From Nitrosovibrio tenuis (GTDB taxonomy: Bacteria; Pseudomonadota; Gammaproteobacteria; Burkholderiales; Nitrosomonadaceae): a stretch of 64,000 nt of DNA. Shown here piece after piece: positions 47,199 through 59,045 of the stretch (the stretch's first letter is position 1; each line of letters starts with the position of its first letter). Position numbers and translations under genes: made by a program. The notes under the pieces were generated by a model that saw nothing but the letters and a program-made list of their open reading frames with translations, did no database searches and was not told the DNA's origin. The stretch is from contig NZ_FOBH01000001.1 of NCBI RefSeq assembly GCF_900109785.1, positions 496,001 through 560,000 of the forward strand, given 5' to 3'.

Positions 47199-48266
47199 TC
47201 AGGATCCCGAATTCCTGTTGTTTTCGTTTGCCGTAGAAAAGAGATCCCAGGCAGCGATGAATAGCGCTGCAATGACCGGGCCAATAACAAAGCCGTTAAG
47301 CCCGAAAAGAACCATGCCGCCGAGCGTTGAGATGAGTATCACATAGTCGGGTATCTGGGTATCCTTGCCGACGAGTATGGGCCGCAGTATGTTATCGACC
47401 AAGCCGATTACCAGCACCCCGAAAAGAATGAGGACTACTCCCTGCCAGACCGCTCCGGTAAACAGAAAATAAATCGCCACAGGCCCCCATATCAATCCCG
47501 CGCCAATTGCTGGTAACAGAGACAGGATGGCCATCACGAATCCCCAGAGCAGCGCTCCCTGTATATCAAGAAAATAGAATATCAATCCACCCAGCATGCC
47601 TTGTGCCGCCGCCACGGCTATATTGCCTTTGACAGTGGCGCGAACAGCGGTGATAAATTTGCTGAACAAGTGGTGCTTGTGCTCCATGCTTAGCGGGATG
47701 GCCTGATTTATCTTGGCGGTTAAAATAGCCCCGTCGCGAAGCAGGAAGAACAACAGATATAACATGATGATAAAACTGATGATAAACTCGAACGTATTCT
47801 GGCCGATACTGAGCGCTTCTGTCGCGATACGCTGACTTCCCTGCAAAACGCTGTTCGATAGCGCATCGCGCAACTCTGAAATATTTCCTATTCCCGAACG
47901 TTCCATCAAATGGACTACCCATGTTGGCAGGGCGCTCATGACTTGTTGCAAATAGGCGCCGAAATTCAGCTCACCAGAGCGGATCCGCTGATAAACAGCC
48001 AGCCCCTCTTGCAGCAGCGAAGCCGTAATCAATGTTAACGGCAGAATCACCATGATAAGGCAGAGCAGCAAGGTGGTGAATGCAGCCAGGTTCCGCCTCT
48101 GGTTCATGGTGATCAGCAATCTGCGATAAAACGGGGTAAATATGATGGCCAGAACAGAACCCCAGAATACCGCGCCGTAGAATGGCAGCAGTATCCACCC
48201 GAACGCCAGAGAAACGGCAATCAGCATGAGCAGGAAGGTTTTCTGTTGAATCTCCGGAAAATTCAT
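47199..48266 (-). CDS. AI-2E family transporter (PerM-like)
   Basis: The 355-residue membrane protein starts at ATG 48266 (MNFPEIQQKTFLLML), with 7-8 helices. Family-type pieces are LLFFLLRDGA, AAAQGMLGGLIFYFL, LLPAIGAGLIWGPVAIY and LVDNILRPILVGKDTQIPD. The name reflects autoinducer export reported for one E. coli member; other members are sodium/proton antiporters or have unknown roles. The frame extends to 48326 upstream. No linked genes point to a substrate. Confidence 0.9.
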   Translation of the reverse strand: MNFPEIQQKTFLLMLIAVSLAFGWILLPFYGAVFWGSVLAIIFTPFYRRLLITMNQRRNLAAFTTLLLCLIMVILPLTLITASLLQEGLAVYQRIRSGELNFGAYLQQVMSALPTWVVHLMERSGIGNISELRDALSNSVLQGSQRIATEALSIGQNTFEFIISFIIMLYLLFFLLRDGAILTAKINQAIPLSMEHKHHLFSKFITAVRATVKGNIAVAAAQGMLGGLIFYFLDIQGALLWGFVMAILSLLPAIGAGLIWGPVAIYFLFTGAVWQGVVLILFGVLVIGLVDNILRPILVGKDTQIPDYVILISTLGGMVLFGLNGFVIGPVIAALFIAAWDLFSTANENNRNSGS

Positions 48267-48326
48267 ATTCTCAGATAATGAAGTGATGACGCGTTTTAGC
48301 CGCCATTTTATCCAGTTGCAGCTCAA

Positions 48327-48598
48327 TCCTACCTTAACTTAGCCTCAAGTTGGGCAATGGTGCAAGAAAAAGGGATGCACCCCTGATGGAATTCATGGAA
48401 GGGCTTTCTCGAAGGCCTGAAGGAATATTGGGGAGTTGAGAGCAATCTTATCGAGATTGCCGTCAGACCTGCTGACGCCCGCTATAAGACGTGTAGCGGG
48501 CGATCATGGCATTCGACTTCAAGACTGCCACATTACGCAATCTGTGGCAGCGCTGTGGAATTCGCTGCCCGTAGAAAGGGCGTCAAGGCGGAGTCTGA
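48327..48598. other. Intergenic region with a possible gene remnant
   Basis: No gene is supported. One plus-strand frame reads WKGFLEGLKEYWGVESNLIE near 48395-48460 and stays protein-like to about 48500 without a good start or recognisable family, so a decayed gene is possible. Confidence 0.3.
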
Positions 48599-49009
48599 TC
48601 AGCGGGCGTTCAACCATGTGTCCAGCCCGGCTTGCGCAATCTGTGCATCCTGGTTGGATCTCACTCCGCTGACTCCCACAGCACCGATGAATTGACCGCC
48701 GGCATAGATGGGCAAACCTCCTTCAATCGGTACGGCTCCGGGCAGGCCGAGATACCGCATGCGCCCCTCCGCAATATGGTCCTCCCACACCTTGGTAGGG
48801 CGGCGAAAGGCAATGGCGGAATGGGCTTTTTCAATCGCAACTTCAACGCTGCCGAATTGAGTATTGTCGAGGCGCAGGAGATGGATGAGGTGACCCCCAT
48901 CATCGACAATTGCAATCACAACCGGCCAATCGTTGTGTCTGGCTTCAGCCTCTGACGCAGCCGCAATGGTTTTGGCATCATCGAGACTGAGGATAATTTT
49001 ATTGTTCAT
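48599..49009 (-). CDS. GlcG/HbpS family protein (DUF336, heme-binding-like)
   Basis: The 136-residue protein of the GlcG/HbpS family begins MNNKIILSLDDAKTIAAASE and contains VIAIVDDGGHLIHLLRLD, the GLPGAVPIEGGLPIY block and GAVGVSG. ATG 49009 is chosen for the family start; the frame is open further upstream. The family binds heme or small ligands in some members, and many are of unknown role. It stands just behind the hppA terminator. Confidence 0.9.
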   Translation of the reverse strand: MNNKIILSLDDAKTIAAASEAEARHNDWPVVIAIVDDGGHLIHLLRLDNTQFGSVEVAIEKAHSAIAFRRPTKVWEDHIAEGRMRYLGLPGAVPIEGGLPIYAGGQFIGAVGVSGVRSNQDAQIAQAGLDTWLNAR

Positions 49010-49059
49010 GGAGAATGGGGTGTCGAGGAACCATTGAAGAAGCAGACCATGAGTGCGGT

Positions 49060-49094
49060 AAAAAATAAAGCACGCCGAACGACCGGCGTGCTTT
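49060..49094 (-). terminator. Rho-independent terminator of hppA
   Basis: On the minus strand AAAGCACGCCG and CGGCGTGCTTT form an 11-bp stem with a 6-base loop, followed by TATTTTTT. It lies 21 bp after the hppA stop codon and is the clearest terminator in the window. Confidence 0.88.
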
Positions 49095-49114
49095 GCAGAA
49101 AACACAATCTGGTT

Positions 49115-51148
49115 TTATATCAGCGGCACAATGAGCAAGGCTACGATATTCATGATCTTGATGAGCGGGTTGATTGCGGGGCCGGCAGTATCCTTGTAAG
49201 GATCGCCGACGGTGTCGCCAGTTACCGCCGCTTTATGCGCCTCCGAGCCCTTGCCGCCAAAGTTGCCGTCTTCGATATATTTCTTGGCGTTATCCCAGGC
49301 TCCGCCACCGGCAGTCATCGAAATGGCTACGAAAATGCCGGTAATGATGGCACCAATCAGGACACCACCCAGAGCAACCGGACCAAGCAGGAGGCCGACG
49401 AGCACGGGCACCGCTACCGGCAACAATGAGGGAACAATCATTTCCTTGATGGCCGCTTTGGTTACCATGTCCACCGCTCTGGAGTAATCAGGTTTGGCCG
49501 TGCCTTCCATGATGCCGGGTATTTCCTTGAACTGCCGGCGCACTTCCACCACCACCGAACCGGCCGCGCGACCGACGGCTTCCATCGCCATGGCGCCGAA
49601 CAGATAGGGCACCATACCACCGATAAACAGGCCAATGATCACCATGTGATCGGATAAATCGAAGTTTACGATCTTGCCGCCGCTGGAGAGTGCGTGAGTA
49701 TAATCCGCGAACAGCACCAGCGCTGCCAGACCAGCCGAGCCGATAGCGTAGCCTTTGGTCACCGCCTTGGTGGTGTTGCCCACGGCATCCAGCGGATCGG
49801 TGATATCGCGCACCTCCGGCGGCAAGCCGGCCATTTCCGCGATGCCGCCGGCGTTGTCGGTAATGGGGCCGTAGGCGTCGAGTGCCACGATGATGCCCGC
49901 CATCGACAACATTGAAGTGGCGGCAATGGCGATGCCATACAGTCCTGCCAGCTCGTAAGTGCACCAGATGGAGAGGCAAACCACGAGCACGGGAGCGGCG
50001 GTCGATTTCATGGAAACGCCCAATCCGGCAATTACATTCGTGCCGTGGCCAGTACTGGATGCTTCCGCGATATGCCTCACTGGCGCGTATTCGGTGGAGG
50101 TGTAGTATTCGGTAATCCATACCATGGCGGCAGTCAGCGCCAGGCCGACCAGGACGGAAAGGTACAGATTCAACGATGAGACCAGTTTGCCCTCGATCAT
50201 GACACCGTCGCCCAGCATTATGGTAGTGATGGGATAATAAGCGATTGCCGCCAGCCCACCCGCAACTGCCAGACCACGGTACAGCGCATTCATGATCTTG
50301 CCGCCCTCGCGTGCCTTGACAAAATAGCAGCCGATAATGGAAGCGATGATGGAGACTCCACCTAATACCAGCGGGTAGAGTACCGCGTGAGGACCCGCAT
50401 CGGTAATCAGGAGACCGCCCAGCAGCATGGTGGCGATAATGGTCACGGCATAGGTTTCAAACAGGTCCGCAGCCATACCGGCACAGTCACCGACATTATC
50501 GCCAACGTTGTCAGCGATGACCGCCGGATTGCGCGGATCATCCTCGGGAATGCCTGCCTCAACCTTACCCACCAAGTCGGCGCCGACGTCCGCACCTTTA
50601 GTGAAAATGCCGCCTCCAAGGCGGGCAAAAATGGAAATAAGCGAACTGCCAAACGCCACACCCACCAGAGCATGCGTTGCCTGCGCTTCGGTGGCGCCCA
50701 TGCCGATAAGGACCGCAAAATAGCCCGCTACGCCCAGCAAACCCAATCCCACAACCAGCATGCCGGTGATCGCACCGCCTTTGAAGGCTACATCCAGCGC
50801 GGCATTGAGGCCATGGCGGGCGGCTTCCGCAGTGCGAACATTCGCGCGTACCGACACGTTCATGCCGATATAACCGGTCAGGCCCGACAGAAATGCGCCA
50901 AGAGCGAACCCCACTGCGGTTTGCCAGCCCAAGGCCAAAAAAATCGCCATCAGCAGAATAACACCCACAATGCTGATGGTGGTGTATTGGCGGTTCAAAT
51001 AAGCCGAAGCGCCCTGCTGAATAGCAAGAGCAATATCCCGCATGCGCTCGTTACCCGTAGGCAGCGCTACAATCCATTTTATCATTAGCACTCCATACAC
51101 GAGTGCCGCCATCGCACAACCGATTGCGATGATTAAACCATTAGCCAT
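49115..51148 (-). CDS. hppA: Membrane-bound proton-pumping pyrophosphatase, K+-independent type
   Basis: This many-helix enzyme hydrolyses PPi and pumps protons. The 677 residues contain [14 protein letters not shown] and [13 protein letters not shown] (about 198-223), the PPi-binding acidic motifs, and [12 protein letters not shown]. The residue that separates the classes reads [10 protein letters not shown] with Lys461, the mark of K+-independent pumps. CTGGAGA lies ahead of the ATG. The neighbouring PPi-dependent phosphofructokinase and adenylate kinase suggest a locus for PPi and adenylate energy use. Confidence 0.97.
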   Translation of the reverse strand: MANGLIIAIGCAMAALVYGVLMIKWIVALPTGNERMRDIALAIQQGASAYLNRQYTTISIVGVILLMAIFLALGWQTAVGFALGAFLSGLTGYIGMNVSVRANVRTAEAARHGLNAALDVAFKGGAITGMLVVGLGLLGVAGYFAVLIGMGATEAQATHALVGVAFGSSLISIFARLGGGIFTKGADVGADLVGKVEAGIPEDDPRNPAVIADNVGDNVGDCAGMAADLFETYAVTIIATMLLGGLLITDAGPHAVLYPLVLGGVSIIASIIGCYFVKAREGGKIMNALYRGLAVAGGLAAIAYYPITTIMLGDGVMIEGKLVSSLNLYLSVLVGLALTAAMVWITEYYTSTEYAPVRHIAEASSTGHGTNVIAGLGVSMKSTAAPVLVVCLSIWCTYELAGLYGIAIAATSMLSMAGIIVALDAYGPITDNAGGIAEMAGLPPEVRDITDPLDAVGNTTKAVTKGYAIGSAGLAALVLFADYTHALSSGGKIVNFDLSDHMVIIGLFIGGMVPYLFGAMAMEAVGRAAGSVVVEVRRQFKEIPGIMEGTAKPDYSRAVDMVTKAAIKEMIVPSLLPVAVPVLVGLLLGPVALGGVLIGAIITGIFVAISMTAGGGAWDNAKKYIEDGNFGGKGSEAHKAAVTGDTVGDPYKDTAGPAINPLIKIMNIVALLIVPLI

Positions 51149-51276
51149 TCAAATCTCCAGTTAAATTCAGATCGCCTGAGCACATATGCGAAATACGATT
51201 TGTTTTTTAAGGTGCCATCCTTACTTTTGAGCGCGAAGATCAGGTTGCCCACGCCTGCACCATAGCTTGTAAAGGC

Positions 51277-52536
51277 TCAGATCGTAAAATCGCTCAATTT
51301 CTTCGGAACTGCCACATTCTTCAGCCTGACATAGCTGGGTAAACCGTCCTTATAGGGGGGATAGTCTTCCCCTTTGATGAGAGGAGCGAGGTATTCCCGG
51401 CATTTGTCCGTAATCCCAAAACCATCCTTGCTGATGAAGTTCTTGGGCATCATTTTTTCGACGTTGGCAACTTTCGATAGCTGTGCCATGCCCACCTTCC
51501 ATTTATAGGGCTTGCTGGAGGTACGCTCTACCGTGGGCATTACCGAGTTGTGCCCGCCGATGGCGAATTCCACAGCGGCCTTGCCCATTGCGTAGGCCTG
51601 CTCCACATCCGTTTTCGACGCGATGTGGCGGGCGGCGCGTTGCAGATAATCAGCTACCCCCCAGTGATATTTAAGGCCCAACCCCTCTTTGATGATATTT
51701 GCCACAACAGGGGCCACACCGCCCAGTTGGGCATGGCCGAAAGCGTCGCGCAGGCCTTGATCGGAAAGGAAATTGCCGTCCTCTCCTTTCACCCCCTCGG
51801 ATACCACGACAGAGCAGTAGCCGAACTTCTTGACATGACTGTCCACCTTGGCAAGGAATTTCGTTCGGTCGAACGGGATCTCCGGGAAAAGGATAACGAT
51901 CGGTATTTCACCGTCCTTGCCGGATGCCAGGCCGCCCGCCGCCGCAATCCAGCCGGCATGTCGTCCCATCACTTCCAGCACGAATACCTTTGTCGATGTT
52001 TTCGACATGCTGGCTACGTCAAAGCTTGCTTCAAGCGTTGAGACAGCAATATATTTCGCGACCGAGCCAAAACCGGGGCAGCAGTCCGTAATGGGCAGAT
52101 CGTTATCCACTGTTTTCGGCACATGAACGGCCTGGACAGGATAGCCTAGCGTATCGGCCAGTTGGGATACCTTTAGGCAGGTATCAGCCGAATCGCCGCC
52201 GCCGTTATAAAAAAAATAGCCGATGTTATGGGCTTTAAATACTTCGATCAGGCGTTCGTACTCGCGCCGGTTCTGTTCCAGGCTTTTCAATTTATAACGG
52301 CAAGATCCAAAAGCGCCTGATGGAGTATGGCGCAGCGCTCGGATTGCCGTGATGGAATCCTTGCTGGTATCGATCAGATCTTCGGTAAGCGCGCCGATAA
52401 TACCGTTACGGCCCGCGTAAATCTTACCGATCTTCCCCTTCTGCTGGCGCGCGGTTTCGATAACGCCAGCGGCGGAAGCATTGATGACGGCGGTGACCCC
52501 GCCGGATTGAGCATAAAAGGCGTTCTTTGCTGCCAT
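51277..52536 (-). CDS. 6-phosphofructokinase, pyrophosphate-dependent type
   Basis: This 419-residue enzyme is of the PfkA superfamily. The nucleotide loop region reads NGGGDSADTC (112-116 GGGDS), where ATP enzymes have GGDGS/T, and the catalytic loop reads PKTVDNDL (140-147) with the lysine of the PPi enzymes. These point to PPi as phosphoryl donor and a reversible reaction, useful in glycolysis and in Calvin-cycle sugar turnover. AGGGGAGAAAC precedes the ATG. It is downstream of adk and upstream of hppA on one strand. Confidence 0.93.
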   Translation of the reverse strand: MAAKNAFYAQSGGVTAVINASAAGVIETARQQKGKIGKIYAGRNGIIGALTEDLIDTSKDSITAIRALRHTPSGAFGSCRYKLKSLEQNRREYERLIEVFKAHNIGYFFYNGGGDSADTCLKVSQLADTLGYPVQAVHVPKTVDNDLPITDCCPGFGSVAKYIAVSTLEASFDVASMSKTSTKVFVLEVMGRHAGWIAAAGGLASGKDGEIPIVILFPEIPFDRTKFLAKVDSHVKKFGYCSVVVSEGVKGEDGNFLSDQGLRDAFGHAQLGGVAPVVANIIKEGLGLKYHWGVADYLQRAARHIASKTDVEQAYAMGKAAVEFAIGGHNSVMPTVERTSSKPYKWKVGMAQLSKVANVEKMMPKNFISKDGFGITDKCREYLAPLIKGEDYPPYKDGLPSYVRLKNVAVPKKLSDFTI

Positions 52537-52744
52537 GTTTCTCCCCTGATAATTAAAATCCTTGTGCTACCGCCGGCGTATGAACCGGCACGCTTTCTCC
52601 CTGGCGCTATAGTCTTGTCGGCGCCAATATGCATCCGGCAGCGTCCGGGATCGCTGCCTCTGCAGTAGTGCTTTTATTCGCGATTAAAAGGCGGGTAATA
52701 CTGAAAGACTAAAAGCTCAAATCCCGCCAGGACTTTGATTGAAG
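52537..52744. other. Intergenic region between adk and the PPi-PFK gene
   Basis: About 208 bases without a gene. GGCGGG (52690) and CCCGCC (52724) could pair over a long loop after adk; no T-tract follows, so I do not call a terminator. Confidence 0.35.
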
Positions 52745-53476
<732 letters not shown>

Positions 53477-53509
53477 TTATAACGCAGGCAAGCCGGTTGC
53501 TTGAATTTT

Positions 53510-53689
53510 TTACTGGCAATCCCTTCTGTTGCTTATGTGCTTTTTATGTTTCTTGCCGCGGTAGCTTCGCTTTTCTACAAGCGCTTGCGGGACAGTTGCC
53601 AGACCTTCGGGATATTCCTCGCGGGCGGGGACGTATGCAGGTGCGGCGTTTAATTTGCAACCGGAATCATCGTCGGTAAAAACAGCCAT
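53510..53689 (-). CDS. Possible 59-residue protein coupled to valS
   Basis: The ATG lies 2 bases after the valS stop (TGAGCATG), so ribosomes finishing valS could restart here. The 59 residues are acidic at first (MAVFTDDDSGCKLNAAP) and very basic at the end (EKRSYRGKKHKKHISNRRD). No family is recognised, and it has no ribosome site of its own except within the end of valS. It may be a real small protein or chance coding in the valS 3' region. Confidence 0.4.
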   Translation of the reverse strand: MAVFTDDDSGCKLNAAPAYVPAREEYPEGLATVPQALVEKRSYRGKKHKKHISNRRDCQ

Positions 53690-53691
53690 GC

Positions 53692-56493
53692 TCAGCCCAG
53701 TTTCCGCAGCTGTTCTTTCACCTTTTGCAGCGTTGCGCCGAAGCTTGCAAGCCGCTCTTTTTCCTGCTCCACCACCCTGGCCGGTGCGCGCTCAACAAAG
53801 CTGGTATTGCCAAGCTTGTTTTCCGCTTTAACGATTTCGCTCTCGATGCGAGCGATTTCCTTGGCCAGGCGAGCGCGCTCCTCTTCTTTATCCACTTCGA
53901 TTTTCAGCATCAATCTGAACTCGCCGACGATTGCGACCGGCGCCTCGGCGTCGGGCAATTCATCCATGATTTCAACAGCGGACAGCTTAGCCAACGCCAC
54001 CAGGTAAGGGGTAAATTCAGCAAGTGCCTGCGCGTTTCCCGCGGTAAACAGAGGCACTTTTAACGCTGGGGATAGATTCATTTCTCCGCGCAGCGTGCGG
54101 CAGGCGTTAATCATGTCCTTGAGTAAAGCGATATGTGCGATGGCGTCTTCGCTGATTTTCATAGGGTCGGGTTCGGGATAGGGCTGGAGCATAATGCTCG
54201 GACCCGTTTTCCCGGAAAGCGGCGCGACGTTCTGCCACAGTTCTTCCGTAATGAAGGGAATGATAGGATGGGCAAGCCGCAACGCTGCTTCCAACACCTG
54301 CACCAAAGTATGGCGAGTAGCGCGCTGTACGGATTCAGTACCGCTATTCAACTGTACCTTCGCAAACTCCACGTACCAGTCACAGTACTCGTCCCAGACA
54401 AATTCATAGATTTCTCGTGCCGCAATATCGAAGCGGTAGTCATGGAAGGCCTGCTCCACCACGCTTTCCGCATGTTGCAGGCGGCTAATGATCCACTTGT
54501 CGGTGTCCAGATGTGCCAGTGGCTGTGCATAAACGGGCTGTACGTCCAAATCTGCAACCAACCCCGTATCTTTTCCCGTGCAGTTCATCAATACGTAACG
54601 CGTAGCATTCCACAGCTTGTTGCAGAAATTCCGATAACCTTCGCAGCGCTGCATATCGAATTTAATATCACGGCCATGTGAAGCGAGGCTGGCAAAGGTG
54701 AAACGCAGCGCATCGGCGCCAAATGCGGGAATGCCGTCGGGGAATTGCTTGCGCGTGAGTTTCTCGATGGATTCCGCCTGCCCGGGATTCATCAGGCCGG
54801 TCGCACGCTTGAAAATCAGTTCCGGTAACGTAATGCCATCGATGAGATCCAGCGGATCCAGCACATTGCCCTTCGATTTGCTCATCTTGTGGCCTTCCGC
54901 GTCGCGGATCAGCCCGGTTATATAGACTTCCCGGAACGGCACCTTGCCGGTAAAGTAGAGCGACATCATGACCATGCGCGCGACCCAGAAGAAAATGATG
55001 TCAAAGCCGGTGATCAGAACGGACGTAGGCAAAAACATCTTGAGCTCTGGCGTTTCATCAGGCCAGCCGAGCGTGGAGAACGGCCAGAGCGCGGACGAAA
55101 ACCAGGTATCCAGGACATCCTCATCCTGCATGAGCTTGTGTGCGCCAGCCTGGCGTTGCGCTTCCTTCAAATCATGCGCGACAAAGATATTTCCGTCTTC
55201 GTCATACCATGCGGGGATGCGGTGGCCCCACCACAATTGGCGGGAAATGCACCAGTCCTGGATGTTTTCGAGCCATTGGTTGTAGACGTGGCTCCAGTTT
55301 TCCGGAATGAACTTTACATCGGCACCTGCCACTGCCTCCAGTCCGCTCTTGGCAAGACCTTCCATTGCTACATACCATTGGTCGGTAAGCATCGGCTCGA
55401 TCACCGCATGGGTTCGGTCGCCCCTCGGGACCATCAGCTTGTGCGGCTTTGTTTCAACCAGAAACCCTTGTTGTTCCAAGTCCGCGATAACCTTCTTGCG
55501 AGCGTCAAAACGATCCAGGCCTTGATACTCGACAGGCGCAAGATCGTTGATCCTTCCCTCCAGTGTGAAAATGTTGAGGGGAACGAGTTTATGCCGTTGT
55601 CCCACCTGATAGTCGTTGAAATCATGCGCGGGAGTGATTTTGACGCACCCAGTGCCGAACGCGGGATCGACGTAGGGATCGGCAATAATGGGAATGTTTC
55701 GTTCGCATAACGGCAGGCGCGCATGGCGGCCGATCAGATGACGGTAACGTGCATCGTCCGGATGCACGGCGACCGCCATATCGCCCAGCATGGTTTCGGG
55801 GCGGGTCGTGGCGACGATCAATCCATCTGCCTCTTTCTCATCCGGGATCCCGCCTGCAATTTTTTCGAGCGGATACCGGATGTGCCAGAGAAATCCTTCT
55901 TCCTCCACCGATATCACTTCCAGGTCGGATACAGCGGTTTGCAGCACCGGATCCCAATTGACCAGGCGCTTGCCCCGATAAATGAGGCCATCGCGATAGA
56001 GCCGCACGAAAACCTCGGTCACGGCCCGTGATAATTCCGGATCCATGGTGAAACGCTCACGCGACCAGTCGCATGATGCACCCAACCGCCTCATCTGGCG
56101 GCTAATGGTGGAGCCCGATCCCGCTTTCCATTCCCACACGCGCTTGACGAATTCTTCGCGCCCCAGGTCGCGCCGGTCGATATTTTGCTGATCCAGTTGG
56201 CGCTCCACCACAATCTGGGTGGCGATCCCGGCATGATCCGTGCCTGGCTGCCATAACGTATTGTAGCCGCGCATACGGTGATAACGGATAAGCGCGTCCA
56301 TCAACGTATGCTGAAAGGCGTGCCCCATATGCAATGTGCCGGTCACATTGGGAGGGGGCAGCATAATGCAATAAGCAGGAACCCCTTCAGCCCCTGCGTT
56401 ATTCGAAAGTGGCTTGAAATAGCCGGCCGCTTCCCAAACTGAATACCAATGGTTTTCGATGGCGCGGGGGTTGAAGCTTTTTTCAAGTTCCAT
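53692..56493 (-). CDS. valS: Valine-tRNA ligase
   Basis: This class I synthetase has 933 residues from ATG 56493 ([17 protein letters not shown]); a frame-internal ATG 21 bases further up is possible. It shows the HIGH-type site [14 protein letters not shown] (about 47-60), the editing domain with [17 protein letters not shown], the KMSKS-type site [10 protein letters not shown] (about 535), and the C-terminal coiled coil rich in Lys and Glu ([20 protein letters not shown]). Length is normal. Confidence 0.97.
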   Translation of the reverse strand: MELEKSFNPRAIENHWYSVWEAAGYFKPLSNNAGAEGVPAYCIMLPPPNVTGTLHMGHAFQHTLMDALIRYHRMRGYNTLWQPGTDHAGIATQIVVERQLDQQNIDRRDLGREEFVKRVWEWKAGSGSTISRQMRRLGASCDWSRERFTMDPELSRAVTEVFVRLYRDGLIYRGKRLVNWDPVLQTAVSDLEVISVEEEGFLWHIRYPLEKIAGGIPDEKEADGLIVATTRPETMLGDMAVAVHPDDARYRHLIGRHARLPLCERNIPIIADPYVDPAFGTGCVKITPAHDFNDYQVGQRHKLVPLNIFTLEGRINDLAPVEYQGLDRFDARKKVIADLEQQGFLVETKPHKLMVPRGDRTHAVIEPMLTDQWYVAMEGLAKSGLEAVAGADVKFIPENWSHVYNQWLENIQDWCISRQLWWGHRIPAWYDEDGNIFVAHDLKEAQRQAGAHKLMQDEDVLDTWFSSALWPFSTLGWPDETPELKMFLPTSVLITGFDIIFFWVARMVMMSLYFTGKVPFREVYITGLIRDAEGHKMSKSKGNVLDPLDLIDGITLPELIFKRATGLMNPGQAESIEKLTRKQFPDGIPAFGADALRFTFASLASHGRDIKFDMQRCEGYRNFCNKLWNATRYVLMNCTGKDTGLVADLDVQPVYAQPLAHLDTDKWIISRLQHAESVVEQAFHDYRFDIAAREIYEFVWDEYCDWYVEFAKVQLNSGTESVQRATRHTLVQVLEAALRLAHPIIPFITEELWQNVAPLSGKTGPSIMLQPYPEPDPMKISEDAIAHIALLKDMINACRTLRGEMNLSPALKVPLFTAGNAQALAEFTPYLVALAKLSAVEIMDELPDAEAPVAIVGEFRLMLKIEVDKEEERARLAKEIARIESEIVKAENKLGNTSFVERAPARVVEQEKERLASFGATLQKVKEQLRKLG

Positions 56494-56626
56494 ATATCTA
56501 TCAAAGACTTGCATTAAAACCGGCCATTATAGCGGAAGAGGAAGCGCCGGCAGGGCGGTAGGATCGAAAGCTTTATGAAATGGTGGCTTCGGCACAGCTC
56601 TCTAGTCTGAGGTAACCGCGAATGGC

Positions 56627-56989
56627 TCAGAGGCCGAACAGATGACTTTCCAGCGCGTGTACAAGCGCTTTCCGCGCAACTGGATCCAGGTCGACACCGG
56701 CATCATTGAGCGCAGAATCCAGGATTTGGCCAAGCAAGGAGGTAATGTCAGACTGAGGCAAGAGCATCGCCGGAGTGATATGAACCGTTTCAGTGAGCGT
56801 CGGAATATTGTCGTTCGCTGTCAGTGGCACGTCCATGCTTCCCGTAATTGAGCTGGGATATGCCGCCGCGCCGCCCGCTGCTGCCATTGTAGCTGAGGAT
56901 TTGCGTTTGTGTTTTTGCAGTAACGCCTCCAATTTGCTCACGATCTCATCATATTGGGCTTCCTGAGAGACGTCATTGCCATTTGTCAT
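56627..56989 (-). CDS. Hypothetical protein between holC and valS
   Basis: The 120-residue protein has a helical, acidic start (EAQYDEIVSKLEALLQKHKRK), an Ala/Gly-rich linker (TMAAAGGAAAYPSS) and a helical C-terminus (SLLGQILDSALNDAGVDLDP, ALVHALESHLFGL). No family is recognised by name. Order pepA-holC-this gene-valS on one strand suggests an operon. The KLEALLQKH element resembles a short coiled coil. Confidence 0.7.
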   Translation of the reverse strand: MTNGNDVSQEAQYDEIVSKLEALLQKHKRKSSATMAAAGGAAAYPSSITGSMDVPLTANDNIPTLTETVHITPAMLLPQSDITSLLGQILDSALNDAGVDLDPVARKALVHALESHLFGL

Positions 56990-57100
56990 GTGGATATCCC
57001 GGTTTCGCTAAGGGGATGGTAAGGAGATCATAAGGAGGTTATAACGGACCGAGAATAATGGATGAACCGGACGATTTCTTCGAATCAGAGTTAACGATTA

Positions 57101-57523
57101 CTATTGCCAGCCAAGCTTGTGATGGCGAATTTCATATCCCCGGTCCTGGTAAAAACGGTACCGTTTTCGTGCCGCCTCAGTATCTTCCGGTCTTGTTCCG
57201 GCAATTTCGATCAAGCGGCGGAAGCGACTGAAAAAAACGGGATTCTCTATATCCAGGTTGAGCAACACTTCATCATGGGGGAGCTTGGTGGCCTTGTGGC
57301 CCAATATGACCGGGGTAACATTGACCAACTTATCGTCAACCCGGCAGTGCGGGATAAAATCCGTTGGAGAGAAGGTCCACAGAAGATTATCCAGTTGTTC
57401 GACCATCACGAGGTCGGGTGTGTAGATCATTATTCTGAAACCCTTGCGAACAACCTTCGTGATGAGGCGGCACGCGACATCCAACCTATCGCCACCGCCA
57501 GAGTAGAAGTCGATTTCAGTCAT
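57101..57523 (-). CDS. holC: DNA polymerase III subunit chi
   Basis: The clamp-loader accessory subunit that binds SSB is 140 residues from ATG 57523 (MTEIDFYSGGGDRLDVACRL). The family layout VRKGFRIMIYTPD, LDNLLWTFSPTDFIPH and the C-terminal RKRYRFYQDRGYEIRHHKL is intact. A TTG 9 bases upstream is also in frame. It follows pepA by 16 bp, a pairing that is common in proteobacteria. Confidence 0.93.
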   Translation of the reverse strand: MTEIDFYSGGGDRLDVACRLITKVVRKGFRIMIYTPDLVMVEQLDNLLWTFSPTDFIPHCRVDDKLVNVTPVILGHKATKLPHDEVLLNLDIENPVFFSRFRRLIEIAGTRPEDTEAARKRYRFYQDRGYEIRHHKLGWQ

Positions 57524-57539
57524 GCTATTCAAATCGACG

Positions 57540-59045
57540 TCAGGTTTTCCTTAATGACCGGTCAATCAGAAATTGGGTCAACAAAGGTACCGGTCGGCCG
57601 GTAGCGCCTTTCTCCTTGCCTGATTTCCATGCGGTGCCGGCAATGTCCAGGTGAGCCCACCGGTATTTCCTGGTGAAACGCGAAAGGAAGCACGCGGCCG
57701 TAATGGTTCCGGCAGCGCGCCCGCCAATATTGGCCATATCGGCAAAATTACTTTTGAGCTGCTCCTGGTAATCTTCCCATAATGGCAGGCGCCAGGCAGG
57801 GTCGGCCGCTCGCCCGGAGGCATAAAGCAATTCCTCAGCCAGTTTCTCATCTGTGCTAAGAAGGCCCGATGCGACATGACCGAGCGCAATGACGCAAGCG
57901 CCCGTCAGGGTCGCGATGTCTATAACGGTCTCCGGTTCATAGCGCTCGGCATAAGTCAGTGCGTCGCACAAGATGAGCCGTCCTTCAGCATCGGTGTTGA
58001 GAATTTCCACGGTTTGCCCCGACATGCTGGTAACCACGTCGCCAGGTTTGGTGGCATTGCCGCCCGGCATATTCTCAGTGGTGGGAATGACACCGACGAC
58101 GTTCAGGGGGAGCCGCATTTTTGCGATTGCGCTAATGGTGCCGAGCACGCTGGCTGCGCCGCACATGTCGTACTTCATTTCATCCATTTCCGACGCCGGC
58201 TTCAAGGAAATGCCGCCTGTGTCAAAAGTGATACCCTTACCCACCAGTACGACAGGTTTCTCTTTCTTTGGCCGTCCCCAATATTCCAGGGCAATCAGCT
58301 TCGCGGGCTGATGGCTGCCGCGGGCAACGGCGAGCAGCGCACCCATGCCGAGCTTTTCCATATCCTTTTGTTCGAGGACAGTAGCCTTGAGTTTGTGGGT
58401 CTTGGCCATACCCACTGCTTGCTCCGCCAGATAGGTTGGGGTACAGATATTAGGCGCAAGGTTGCCTAGATCTTTAGCCAGATTCATACCCTCCGCGATG
58501 GCAAGCCCCTGCTGTAGGGCTTCTTCGCTCCCGGCAAGCTCCGTCGCCCCGCCCGCGTTGACAGCGCGCAACGTGACTTTGTGCAGGCGGGGTTTGGTTT
58601 CCTCCACTTTACTTTTAAGCCGATCGAAGCGATAGATGGTTTCCATGGCTACAATCGCGGTTTGTGAGACTTTCCAGGCGGTGTCGCGGTCCTTGACTGG
58701 CGTCTCGGTCAAAAACAAGGCCGCCTCAGCGGCGCCGGTCTCATTCAGTGCCTTAAAGGCGGCACGTACCGCGTCGCGATACCCCTTTTCGGTTAGCTCT
58801 GACTCTTTGCCAAGCCCCACCAGCAATACGCGCTCGCACGGCGTGTCGGGAATGTTATGCAACATGAGCGTGGAGCCTGCCTTGCCTTCCATATCGCCGC
58901 TGCGCAATATGGCGCTGATATAACCGTTGGCGATCGTGTCGAGAGCCTCCGCAGGTTCGCTCATTTTACGCGGCTCAAATATACCCACGACCATGCAGGC
59001 ACTGCGTTGCTTCTCCAGACTTCCCTTTTTTATGCTGAATTTCAC
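57540..59045 (-). CDS. pepA: Leucyl aminopeptidase (M17)
   Basis: The 501-residue two-metal exopeptidase has the metal and catalytic blocks VGKGITFDTGGISLKP and NTDAEGRLILCDAL, plus GGRAAGTITAACFLSRF and the closing HLDIAGTAWKSG. It starts at GTG 59045 with AAGGAG 7 bases ahead. In some bacteria PepA also binds DNA and serves Xer recombination; here xerD lies about 700 bp away, divergent. Confidence 0.96.
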   Translation of the reverse strand: MKFSIKKGSLEKQRSACMVVGIFEPRKMSEPAEALDTIANGYISAILRSGDMEGKAGSTLMLHNIPDTPCERVLLVGLGKESELTEKGYRDAVRAAFKALNETGAAEAALFLTETPVKDRDTAWKVSQTAIVAMETIYRFDRLKSKVEETKPRLHKVTLRAVNAGGATELAGSEEALQQGLAIAEGMNLAKDLGNLAPNICTPTYLAEQAVGMAKTHKLKATVLEQKDMEKLGMGALLAVARGSHQPAKLIALEYWGRPKKEKPVVLVGKGITFDTGGISLKPASEMDEMKYDMCGAASVLGTISAIAKMRLPLNVVGVIPTTENMPGGNATKPGDVVTSMSGQTVEILNTDAEGRLILCDALTYAERYEPETVIDIATLTGACVIALGHVASGLLSTDEKLAEELLYASGRAADPAWRLPLWEDYQEQLKSNFADMANIGGRAAGTITAACFLSRFTRKYRWAHLDIAGTAWKSGKEKGATGRPVPLLTQFLIDRSLRKT

